Source of the DNA: Sipunculus nudus
Lineage: Eukaryota; Annelida; Sipuncula; Golfingiida; Sipunculidae
Assembly: GCA_026874595.1 (NCBI GenBank)
Contig: CM049318.1
Location: 42,204,456 to 42,268,455 of the forward strand
DNA length: 64,000 nt
Reading direction: 5' to 3'
In this document: positions 50,456 to 61,290 of the stretch, in pieces
Layout of the letters: the number at the start of each line of letters is the position of its first letter
How positions within the stretch are numbered: the first letter of the stretch is position 1
The notes under the pieces: model-generated
Database searches by the model: none
The model's input: the letters and a program-made list of their open reading frames with translations, nothing else
Told to the model about the DNA's origin: nothing
Position numbers and translations under genes: made by a program

Positions 50456-52853
50456 CAATGTTCGTATGTTTTACCTTATTGCCATCTTTGAGCCACCTTT
50501 TGTATCAAATTTATTTTTTATACCATTTTCATTAATTTAAACCATGGGCTTTTTTACATTCAACGATTTCAGGTTTTCAGCTCAGCTGACTTTCAGTCAT
50601 GCTGGGCTATAGCGATGGGTCTTTGTCCGGCGTCGTTCCGTCTGTCCGTCCGGCCGGCCGTCCGTCCGTTAGCAGGGCACAAATCGTAACCGTAGGGGCT
50701 AGGGCCATGAACCCTATGCAGTCTTAGAGGTTCTAAAAAGATCTCCTTGCAAACCTGAAATTAGGTCACTGCGACCTATATTCTCGAAGTTATGGGGTGT
50801 GTTTGCACCCCCCAGAAATACTTCTTTTAGCCAAAATTTTCATCCAAAACCTTCCATCTTTCACATACAGCTCACCTACCAACAGGGGAAGAACCATAAT
50901 TATTTTGAGGTCACAAGGTCAAAGGTCAAGGTCACAGAACCAACTTCTTTGAAAAGCCTGTGGATGCATTTGAAGCCAAACCTTTCATCCCAATTCTTTG
51001 ATCTTTCACATATAGCTCACCTACTAAGTGGGAGAAGAATCCTATAGATGTTGAGGTCACAAGGTCAAAGGTCAGGGTCACAGGATCCACTTCTTTGAAA
51101 AGGTTGTGGACACATTTCAAGCTAGACCTTTCATTCCAAACCTTTCAGCACTGATATCGCTTCTCTGCCAACAGGGGAAAAGACCTGTTGATTTTGAGGT
51201 CAAAGGTCAAGTTCACAGCACCCTCTTCTTGCGTGGAGTCATTTTAAGGCAAACTTTTCAATCTATACTTTCCATCTGTCATATATGGCTTGCCTACCAA
51301 TAGGAGAAGAAGCCTATTGATGTTGAGTTCAAAAGGTCAAAGGTCAAGGTCACAATTTTGTTCTAAATGCTTGTGAACATATTTCAAGTGAAACTGTTCA
51401 ACCCAAACCTTCAGTCTTTCACATATGCCACATCTATGCATCACTGAATTTGATTCAAACTTCATATTTATGGGTCTTTTTGCATGAAGAAATAACTAAT
51501 TGATTTTGAGGTCAGCTGGTCAGGAGGTTAAAGGCTGCAGGTCTAAGTTATTTACTCATTGGTTGCCAAGTAATTACACCCGGCCAGATGTAAGTGGTAA
51601 GTAGTTACCCATCATTTAGAAAGAATCCAGTTGATATGTGGGCAAAAGGCCAAGGTCATAGGTCAGGGATGTTCACAATAACTTATTTTGTAGACCATCT
51701 CTATTTTTCTTGTTTTCTTGTATATATAACCATGGCACTCACAACTGGTACATCTCACTATGTGTCCATAATTGTCAGTGACACTTGTGATATATGACTC
51801 CCTTTTGTATCAGCTCATGGAGTGATAAGGATATATCATTAGTGCATAACAAAAACACTGTTGCAGGAATGCTTTGGCCAGGCATTAAGACTATGAGAGT
51901 TAAGTGTTAAGGTTTAGCTACTGATTTATAAAATGATGGGAACATTTTGCAGTTTATATCATGGAATCATAGCAATAAACTTAGTTTTCAAGATATCTGA
52001 ATATTATTATACAAATCATCAGATATACCAGCAAGTGTTTGTTCTGATAATATGTGGGTCTTTACCTGGATTTAGGATGGCTTTATTTGATTACAAGACT
52101 CTTAGTGATGCTTTCTGCATTTCTTTTCTTTTAGGTTTTGCAGTTTACCTACCCTGCTGACCGCATTGAATAGCAAGCTGATAATTAAAACAAATTGGAC
52201 TTGCACTTTTTACATTTGCATGTTCATAAATCTGATATGAGAGCTCTCCAACCTGATCATGCCTTTTGAATTGTTTTGGACATTCATAACTGTTACATTC
52301 TTTGAAGCAATTGCTACAAGTTTAGTGTCTTATTGGAGGATGTGTGATATCAAATGTCAGACTTGTCAGAAAACCATTATGTCTGCCAGGTAGCCATTTT
52401 AAGAATCCTTTTGCCAGGGCAGTTTCTGTGATTTTTTATGATGTTTGGTCCCTTTTAGAGGATGTTTGTTGTTCAATTTCCGACCTGTCAGAAATCCAAT
52501 ATGGCCACCAGGAAGCCATCTTTAAATTCCTTTAGAACATATTATCTCAAGAACTATTAAAGTGAATGCAGTGGGATGTATATTAATGTTATCTTGCATT
52601 GGGTCAAAGATTTCTTAATAAATATGACCATCATTTATGAAAGCTCAGTACAGTTGACTTGTATTGAATAAAAATTAATATGGAAGCACCCGTTTCACAA
52701 TAATTCTTGCATGGATTTCCTTGATCTTTTGCTATATTTTGATCTTAAATGTGGCCTGTGTGGTATTCCTTTTGAGACTGACAGGTATCGAGCAAGCTGT
52801 GGGATTAGTTCCTGATAGCTCAACAACCATACATTTTGCCTCAGACCATCATT

Positions 52854-54981
52854 GTATCCCCAGACAAAGTCGGGATACTATGGTTTCACGACGGTCCCGC
52901 CGCCGCCGCAGAAAAACCTTGTGAGTGGGATAACTCAAAAAAATATTTCACTGATTTTTTTCAAACTTTACATTTGTATAGATAAAGGTAAGGGGACGAA
53001 GCCTATTTAAAATGGGGTCATGACCTATGCTAGGAGAATGACCTTGACCTTGAATAGGTCCATTATTGCTGAAAATAACACAAATTCTTAAATATCTCAA
53101 GTAAGCTTGCATGGACTGGTCTAAAAATTAAGGTGACCGAAGATCTTGGATAGCCTTGTGATATACCTGAAACTGGTGGCGCCACCTATAATCCTTTTCT
53201 TGTTTTTACGCCTTTTAATACCCCCATAATTGCCACTTGACAGTACTGTAAGCATTATAAGTCAAAAACTAATGGACAGATTTCTTTCATATTATGCACA
53301 TGTAGAGAGATGGGCTATGGGATGAGGTCTGTTTACATTTGGGTCATGAACTTTACCATGAGAGTGGCCTTGACCTTTAATGTGTCCATATTTGGTGAAA
53401 ATCACACACCTCTTATGATATCTCCAGTGTTGATATGGATTTCAAACGTGACTTATGTATGGCCCACTACTAAAGTAAGAACCCTATAGGTTCTAGGGTC
53501 ATGAAGTCTTAGGTCAAGGTCACTGGACTTGCATCTTACAAGATACTGTGGATGCACTTTAAGCCAAACTTTCAAGGTCTTCCATCTTGAAAATATAGCT
53601 CACTTGCCAATAGTGGATGATCCATATCAATTTGGGGTCACAAGAACAAAGGTCAAGGCCACAGGAGCTATATGTCAAAAAATTAGTTTCTGGATGATAA
53701 TTCCTGCTTTTATTGATGTATTGATTTCAAACTTGACTTATATATGTCCCATTGAAAAATCAAGACTCCAATTGATTTTGGGGTCATGAGGTCAAAGGTC
53801 AAGGTCACAGGACACATTTTTAAAAAGATTGTGGATGCATTTTCAGCCAAACATTTCATCTCAGACCTTTCATCTTGCACATATAGTTCATCTGCCAATA
53901 GAGGAAGACCCCTATCAATTTTGAGGTCACAAGGTCAAAGGTGAAGGTCACAGGAGCTATCTGTCCATAAATTAGTTTCTGGATGATAATTCTTGCTTTT
54001 ATTGATGTATGGATTTCAAACTTGACTTGTATATGACCCATTGGAAAAGCAAGACCCGAATTGATTTTGGGGTCATGAGGTCAAAGGTAGAGGTCACAGG
54101 ACACATCTTTAAAAAGATTGTGGATGCATTTTCAGCCAAACAATTCATCTCAGACATTTCATCTTGCACATATAGATCACCTGCCAAGAGTGGAAGACCC
54201 CTATCAATTTTGAGGTCACAAGGTCAAAGGTAAAGGTCACAGGAGCCATCTGTCCAAAAATTAGTTTCTGGATGATAATGCCTGCTTTTATTGATGTATG
54301 GATTTCAAACTTGACTTGTATATGTCCCATTGTAAAAGCAAGACCCGAATTGATTTTGGGATCATGAGGTCAAAGGTCAAGGTCACAGGACACATCTTCA
54401 AAAAGATTGTGGATGCATTTTCAGCCAAACATTTCATCTCAGACATTTCATCTTGCACATACAGTTCCCCTGCCAATAGAAGAAGACGCCTGTCAATTGT
54501 GAGGTCACAAGGTCAAAGGTGAAAGTCACAGGAGCCATCTGTCCAAAAATTAGTTCCTGAGATGATAATGCAAGCTTGGATTAATATATGGATTTTAAAC
54601 CTGACTTATATATGGCCCATCAATAAATCTAGACCTCTATTGATTTATATATTAAAGTCGATGATCAATATCAATGTTGGGGTCAAAGGTCAAGGCCACA
54701 GGAGCCATCTGTCAGATGCCAATGTATAGATTTCAAACTTGACTTATATATGTCCCATTGAAAAAGCAAGACCCCAATTGATTTTTGGGTCATGAGGTCA
54801 AAGGTCAAGGTCACAGGACCAACATCTTCAAAAAGATTGTGGATTGATAGATGGAAGAAACAATAATTGCTTGCCAAGTGTCAGTATATGCTGCTTAAAA
54901 TGGGGGCCTATTCTTAAAGGGGGGGGGGGGGGGCTACTATGTCTGGGGATACTCTGGCACCTGCGGTGCCAAGAAATGTCT
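52854..54981 (+). mobile_element. Nested 2.1-kb insertion in the right arm
   Basis: The left arm shows the empty site (complement of 38925-38940: ACCATCAATTCACTGTG). In the right arm ATT is duplicated on both sides of the insert (52851-52853 and 54982-54984). The insert starts GTATCCCCAGACAAAGTC and contains the inverse TGTCTGGGGATAC at 54940-54952. Hairpins lie near both ends: GTATCCC/GGGATAC at the left and TGGCACC/GGTGCCA at the right. A G15 run is at 54919-54933. No transposase is visible, so it is non-autonomous and its superfamily is unassigned. Confidence 0.8.
53570..54860 (+). repeat. ~289-bp tandem repeat built from two ~145-bp cassettes
   Basis: TGATGTATGGATTTCAAACT occurs at about 53712 (one base different), 54003 and 54292, a spacing of 289-291. 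Each 289-bp unit contains two related halves, one with GAGGTCACAAGGTCAAAGG and one with GTCATGAGGTCAAAGG. They are homologous to the cassettes in the host arms although they sit in the nested insert. Confidence 0.85.
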
Positions 54982-55151
54982 ATTCACTATGTTTTAACCA
55001 GACATATTTGATAAGAATTTATGGCAATGTAGAAAGTTTAAACAAAATTGGCATATAGGTTCTGCAACAATTTTACTAGTTGTGAATCGCAGCCCATGAT
55101 GTCGCAGGTCATGCTTGGCAGCTGAGCGTCATGACCCATGGGTCACTTGTT

Positions 55152-56724
55152 GCATAAATCAACCAGTTGGGCATGGCTTCGTTCATTATTCCGGTTGATT
55201 CCAATTTGTGTAGTGGATTATAAAGAATCTTTTTTAAAGTAGGTTATATCCCTGAAAGATACAATTTAAACACATACAAAGAAGCACTCAATATCTGTCC
55301 CTTTTTGCTTAAGTGTGTTTGAAGATGTTCCGCTTATGCATTTATGAAAACATAATTCGCGATTGGTGATTTGGAAATATTTTTAGTTGTCAAACCTTGC
55401 GGAATAGATACGAAAATATCACCATGTCGCCTTCTGTTCGATCCAGCAATTTACCGTCCGTCCCCGACTAACTAATGTCAGGTCAGTCCAAAAGTAAATG
55501 TTCCACTGGTAAGACTTTTCATGAATTAGAACAGAAATTAAGTGTTCAGATGCGTGTAGGTTATTCTGATGATGTTGTTTTAAGCGTAATTTACTTTCAA
55601 ATCAGGGACAGGTAGACTGGCCCAGTCCAAACGTTCTCTCAATGTTTCTCACGTAGTGTCGGTACTGCTACCTCTCGGCTACTTCTATCACTAATTACTT
55701 CTCTCTGACCCTCTTATTTCATCGACTGGTAAACTTGGGCCGTACCGGACAGTCAGCGCCATACATCACCGCCTCGCTGAACTAAAGTCTTTCAGCCAAT
55801 CAGCGTGAGATATTCAGGTCCACACGCGACGGACGCAGTCATGTACCGGCTGGCTGAAACGATCACGGCGTTTAGCGTGTTGGCAACTTATAAGGGGCAA
55901 GGCTTTCAAGTGTAACTTGTAAACTAACACATACACCGTACAAAACCGATGCGACAGTGTCTACAATGCACTTTCTTTTGGCCAATGGACCATAGCGTTC
56001 GACAGCAGAGCTATATTATAGGACACGAAGGTCCATGTATGGACTTTTTGAAAACATGATTTCAGTGTGAAAGTTATCAAGCGGGTTGAGCTGTCTATTG
56101 CCATTGGGACCGCTGCTAGCGTCAACATAGCAACGATGCCATTCACAGGAGGCGTGACGGCCTGATATTCAAATGCGAGGGAATCGGTATGAGCCTTGTG
56201 ACGCCCTCATATGCAAATATCAGGGATTCACCATACGGACTTTACAGGGCTTTAGTGATAAGAGCTGGTACTAAGTTACGTCTATCGGTAAATGGAACAA
56301 CGTTTTCTTTTAGGCATTTTAGTAATAAACGTAAATACACTAAAGCCCAGGCAGGGCTAAGGGACAGGATGTACCGGTGGTGTTAACGTGCTGGCTGTAG
56401 AGTTACAGGTCTAAGGCTCGAACCAAGCCAGTCCAGTTTTGATAAATGTTGAAATATCAGGAGTAGACTCAGTCTCGCGTCTGAAAGATTTATCGACCAG
56501 GACTTCAGCAAAGTTCCTACAAGAACTACGACTGCATGAACATTTTAATAAAATTTCCCATTAGCGCTAATATAACAAGAATCCTTATATATACGACCTA
56601 TGTGGTCTGCGATCTTTAATTACCGTGGATACTCAGGCAGGTAATACCAGATCTTATTATTTGCTGGCCGGAGGACCTCGGTGACCCTGCCCACTGACAC
56701 CCAGTGGTTCTTGTAACTAATGAG
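55152..56724. other. Intergenic sequence, somewhat more CpG-rich
   Basis: Contains AGCCAATCAG (CCAAT-box-like) near 55795 and CpG-containing stretches at about 55770-55880. It could be regulatory DNA. No coding motif was recognised. Confidence 0.35.
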
Positions 56725-56844
56725 TCAACAGTAGACTGGCTCCAGACTTGGCCATTGTTTACGTTGATTGAACTTTGACTCATACGGATTTGATGTTTCG
56801 TAGTCGGGAGTTGCTGCGCATAAATAGCAAACGTCGTCGTACAC
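56725..56844 (-). CDS. Candidate terminal exon of an unknown gene
   Basis: On the minus strand a pyrimidine-rich stretch ends TTTCATTCCGCCTGCAG (56845-56861) and could be a 3' splice site. The following 40 codons are open (VYDDVCYLCAATPDYETSNP, then YESKFNQRKQWPSLEPVYC) and end at TGA 56725-56727. An ATTAAA follows about 110 bp on. The composition (acidic, aromatic, three cysteines) reads like real protein. I do not recognise a family, no upstream exon was found, and another frame over the same bases is open for 88 codons, so confidence is low. Confidence 0.25.
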   Translation of the reverse strand: MYDDVCYLCAATPDYETSNPYESKFNQRKQWPSLEPVYC

Positions 56845-58309
56845 CTGCAGGCGGAATGAAATAATAAAGTCATGTTACCCAAGGATCACCGGGTATGAGA
56901 ATGGCGCAAGTCTATCGGAAGTTTATTTGCTCTTAAAGCTACTGAGAAAATGAATGGTTATTGCACGTCGATACATCTGTCTAGCTAGTACAGCACTGGC
57001 CAAAAATCTAAGTTATGATCAGATCTTAATAAAGCAATCTGTCCCCCAATGAACTATAAAGGACAAATTAAGGTCAATTAACAGTGAAGTCAATTGTGGC
57101 ATATTAATAATTTGTACTTTCTTCTATATCCCTCACTTTTTCTTCGATAAACGTCCCTTTAATATGTGACCTCACCGCAATCAATACACTCTTTAAATTG
57201 GTATACGTGACATTGGGCATAGAAATCCAATTTATTTTCAAATCTGGCAATTAAACAAGTTGGGAGTGTCATTATGGCAACGTTAAACATTCCTGGCTTC
57301 AACGACCTGTACTTCTGGGGATTTTTGTGATTAAGACTAATTAATTTGTCACAAACATTGATTGGCTTTGAATAAATAGACAACTTAGAAACTTTAATGA
57401 AGAAAGTAAAACCTGATTTGTTTTAACACATAAATGGTTTGAGACATGATACATGAATTGCTCTTATGGGAATCCGAGCTTGATCTAAGCAGCAAAACTG
57501 ATAACGTTGAATCTGATAAACGTGTACCAAGTCTAACAGGAGCGGTTAAAATGTTGACAGGGTCCCGCATCCATGGAATAGATAAACACAGGAACTCTAA
57601 CTGATTTGTTAGCATTTCTGCGTAATTTATAAGCACAAATGAACATTATGGCCTGGTTCATACCCTAAATCAAAGTTATTGCTCTTTTTTCTATTATTAC
57701 CGTTGTAGAGAAGGGCAGTCTTAGTCTTGCTCTCTATAGACATTCTTCTGTTACATCATATTGATAACTTCCGGTCTTACACGGAGGAACGGGGCTCCTC
57801 TCTTCAGGTTCTTCTCATAATAAGGGTTTTTTTTAATGTTAGATGTTCAGAGAATATTGTTGTAGACAGGGCGGAGTGAATGATTCGCCTTTCACCTGAC
57901 GGCCAGCTGTGAAAACATAACATTGTTGTCCATCGGCTGGAACAAGGGACTTGGCGTTATTTCATAGCGAATACGGCATAAAATACTTTTGTTTTATATA
58001 ATTAAAGGTTTTATTTAAGATTTATCTGATAGTACGTTCATTTACAGAAATTTTATCTTTGTCCAATGAACACGTGCATGTCTTTATCTCATGCTGGTTG
58101 AATATTCTTCTGTTGGGTGTATGTGTCTCAGTCTCCTCTTTGCATGAGGGTTTACACAGCTTATTTCAAACTCAGTTATACGGATATTATAGAACCTGTA
58201 CATATAGAGTGGGATTTCAAGTAATCAAAAGATTTCATAATGTTAACACCTCAAACGTTAAAATCTTCAAGGTCGCCTATGTTCTGCAAATTGCGTAACG
58301 GACGGAAGA
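56845..58309. other. Intergenic sequence, 1.5 kb
   Basis: Two minus-strand ORFs of 74 and 80 codons lack motifs. Nothing else was recognised. Confidence 0.4.
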
Positions 58310-58983
58310 ATTCCATACTGACGTCAGCGATGGGGTATTCCTCTGTCAGACATTCCACACTGACGTCAGCGATGGGGTATTCCTCTGTCAGACATTCCAC
58401 ACTGACGTCAGCGATGGGGTATTCCTCTGTCAGACATTCCACACTGATGTCAGCGATGGGGTATTCCTCTGTCAGACATTCCACACTGACGTCAGCGATG
58501 GGGTATTCCTCTGTCAGACATTCCACACTGACGTCAGCGATGGGGTATTCCTCTGTCAGACATTCCACACTGACGTCAGCGATGGGGTATTCCTCTGTCA
58601 GACATTCCACACTGACATCAGCGATGGGGTATTCCTCTGTCAGACATTATACACTGACGTCAGCGATGGGGTATTCCTCTGTCAGACATTCCACACTGAC
58701 GTCAGCGATGGGGTATTCCTCTGTCAGACATTCCACACTGACGTCAGCGATGGGGTATTCCTCTGTCAGACATTCCACACTGACGTCAGCGATGGGGTAT
58801 TCCTCTGTCAGACATTCCACACTGACGTCAGCGTTTGGGTATTCCTCTGTCAGACATTCCACACTGACGTCAGCGATGGGGTATTCCTCTGTCAGACATT
58901 CCACACTGACGTCAGCGATGGGGTATTCCTCTGTCAGACATTCCACACTGACGTAAGCGATGGGGTATACCTCTGTCAGACAT
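58310..58983 (+). repeat. 42-bp minisatellite, 16 copies, with a CRE palindrome per unit
   Basis: The unit is CTGACGTCAGCGATGGGGTA TTCCTCTGTCAGACATTCCA CA. Thirteen of sixteen units keep the exact 8-bp palindrome TGACGTCA, the cAMP-response-element core; units 4, 8 and 16 have a single change. The array is very homogeneous. Because 42 is a multiple of three and no frame used contains a stop, ORFs of 238 (plus), 119 and 99 codons (minus) exist. I treat them as by-products. Confidence 0.95.
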
Positions 58984-59187
58984 CTCTACTCCTGTTCTCG
59001 ACACTATATCTCCTGTTTTGCTGCAAACGTACCGTGTACGCATTCGTATAAATGCATACACACTACATACGTATCACACCCCGAAGGACTGGACTTACAG
59101 GTTCTTTTAACGGGAAATACACTTAAAAAGAGGAGAAAGACGTTTGTAACATAAACAATAAAAATATAATAAGGTAAAGCAACTTAC
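58984..59187. other. Short spacer
   Basis: Nothing recognised. Confidence 0.4.
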
Positions 59188-59373
59188 AATTCTCTGAAGA
59201 AGATGTTCCATACAAATGGTAGAATATCTATTAAGGCCTTTAGATACAAACAACACAGGGTCCTGTTTAATCTGGTAACTCGATATATCCATACCACACG
59301 GAACACCAAAGCCGCTGGTCACATGACCGTCGCGCACGTGATGGCCGACGTATAGGAATGTTCTTCTGTTCAC
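59188..59373 (-). CDS. Candidate internal exon of an unknown gene
   Basis: On the minus strand, 62 open codons (starting VNRRTFLYVGHHVRDGHVTS) are followed directly by GTAAGT at 59182-59187, a strong donor match, and preceded by TACAG (AG at 59374-59375). The acceptor has a poor pyrimidine tract. No family is recognised and no partner exon is proven, so this may be chance. Confidence 0.15.
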
Positions 59374-60879
59374 CTGTACTTAGCACGTATACACTTAACA
59401 CAAACGCTTCTCTCCGTAGAACAAAATCTGGTTTACCACTGTCTCACAAACTTAGGCAAACACCTGGCCGAAACACAGACTTATAGGCTCATAGCCTTCA
59501 CTGTCGTATTACTCTGAAAACGTCTGTAAGACACACAGCTGGCACTGTAATTTCCTCTGGATAATTTCAGTATCCATACACGAACATTCCACAGCTCAAG
59601 ACGATGTCCGGTACCACATAACGATCAGAGAATGCATTGTCCTCTGGTTTGTTCCAGGGCTTTACCACGACTGATAATTTTCGGCTATTTAAAAGTTATT
59701 CTGAAAACATAACTGACGCTGGCCGCCGTCAAACAATGACTTTTGATCCATCGGGAGTCCCTCTGCTGATCGGTTGTAATTTTTCCCTGGTGCCCCCAGT
59801 GTATATGTCCATGCCTACGTCACACATCCTGACCCCTCTGGCCTATCGCCTTACAATATTATGGAGACCTGTCGTTCAATGTATGAATATTTAAATGGAC
59901 ACGCCTCCTGAGACAAGGGTATGAGAAAATCATGCTAGCAGGTGCGATGTCTCTTAACTCTACATTAAACAATGCTATTACAGGAAACTGTCTTGACTTA
60001 CTCTGACGAATCTGACATGAAACAATTCTCACAGAATCACGACTGAACTGAAACCGACACCTTGGATCCCTAAACCTAACTTCCCACGCTTACTTCGATA
60101 CAAGATACGGCATATTAATATGATAAATGTAGAAAAAACAAGCATCTGGTTATACTATACCTATTTAAAAGTGCAATTCCAGAATAAATAATAAAAATGC
60201 TCCCTGGTGACAATACGCATATAGGGAATGCGAGCATTCATGTTTTCTTCTGTCTATAATTATTGACTGCGCACTAAATACCAACGGGTGCGCCCAAGAG
60301 AGAATAATGCGTATGAAGGAGACAGTTATCACTAGTCCTAAGAGACATTCTAACGCGTGTCTCTACAGATTATTATCTGGTGAAAACATATATCATACTA
60401 CGTGCACCGGCGATAAAAAAAATCATCGTAAGAACAGTAAACAAAATTTTAACCTCTCATACCTCGAGCCGAGGTCCAATCACTACAAAATGCATCCTTA
60501 ACACGAAAAACAAACAAAAAAGAAGAATACACAGGAGGGCAGACAGGCCGGGGCTGAAACGTTAACCTGTATGGAACCTTTGGCGGATGTAATACATGGA
60601 GCGTAGCCTGTGTAAATATAACTTGAGTGAGGATGTTATCGTTTGTACAGATGAAGAGAGCTTGTTACTGTCAGCAGTCCGAGCAGACCATGTTAGCTCA
60701 CTGACTGTTGTTTCATCCCTGAAAACAAGCTATGAACATTGCCTGTTAGCCGCGCGCTGCAGAATAGCGCGCGCAGCATGTGGCGACTATTCATAACCCA
60801 GTCAGTTCAAATTCGCGGCAGTTCACCTGGATTTCTCAATTAGTGGAGGCAGCGACCGATAATATTTTTATTAGGAAAC
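59374..60879. other. Intergenic sequence with a small CpG-rich patch
   Basis: A GC-rich perfect stem CGCGCGCT/AGCGCGCG with a 7-base loop lies at 60751-60773 in otherwise AT-rich DNA. An 85-codon plus-strand ORF (59637-59894) has no recognisable motif. Confidence 0.4.
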
Positions 60880-61290
60880 ATGATAGATTATACCGATAAA
60901 ATACAAGGCAGAAAATCCGGTGACTGGCTCCGGCTGCAAGGTCTCGTCCCCGACATGAGCAGTTCCGGAAGTGTTCTGTGTAATTTCATAGACAATGTTT
61001 ACGGCATTCTACTTTTTGTTTACACTTGGCCGCTTTGGACAAGATGGCCGGGAACAGCTGTATTATTACTTGCATTTGACTCTCAGTTTTCCTGGAGCGT
61101 CAGGTATACTACTCTGCGCAAAAACGCGTACAATTCTCAGTGTTACAGCGTACAGCGTAGTACGTATATTGTTTTATCCGTATCAGTTTTTATCGATTGT
61201 CATTTTGTAAGCACAGGTGCAGCAAAATACTTTTTAGAGTTTGATGTAAACATCTCGAGCGGTTACAATAAACTAGCATTAAAAAACTAG
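60880..61290 (+). CDS. Hypothetical 136-codon ORF
   Basis: Starts at ATG and is not built from repeats. It has two hydrophobic stretches (residues about 38-50 and 95-110) and a Trp-rich segment (PLWTRWPG, 51-58). It lies about 110 bp after a CpG-rich hairpin, and AATAAA occurs at its end (61266-61271). I recognise no family. No splice or expression evidence is available; it could be a chance ORF. Confidence 0.2.
   Translation: MIDYTDKIQGRKSGDWLRLQGLVPDMSSSGSVLCNFIDNVYGILLFVYTWPLWTRWPGTAVLLLAFDSQFSWSVRYTTLRKNAYNSQCYSVQRSTYIVLSVSVFIDCHFVSTGAAKYFLEFDVNISSGYNKLALKN

Larger units (their letters stand above)
50573..55151 (+). mobile_element. Right arm of the large inverted repeat
   Basis: Begins with the inner terminus AGCTCAGCTGACTTTCAGTC ATGCTGGGCTATAGCGATGG, followed by TCTTTGTCCGGCGTC and CCGGCCGGCC. 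It ends TGACCCATGGGTCACTTGTT at 55151. It matches the left arm end to end in inverted orientation except for the inserted segment 52854-54981. Four ~141-bp cassettes (about 50909, 51050, 51198, 51330) carry AGGTCA repeats. No protein is encoded; ORFs of 60-80 codons are repeat by-products. Confidence 0.9.

Noticed and set aside
58240-58956. 238-codon ORF with 14-residue repeats and opposite-strand ORFs
   Set aside because: Unit length 42 with no stop keeps frames open on both strands; no signal, domain or splice context supports a protein.
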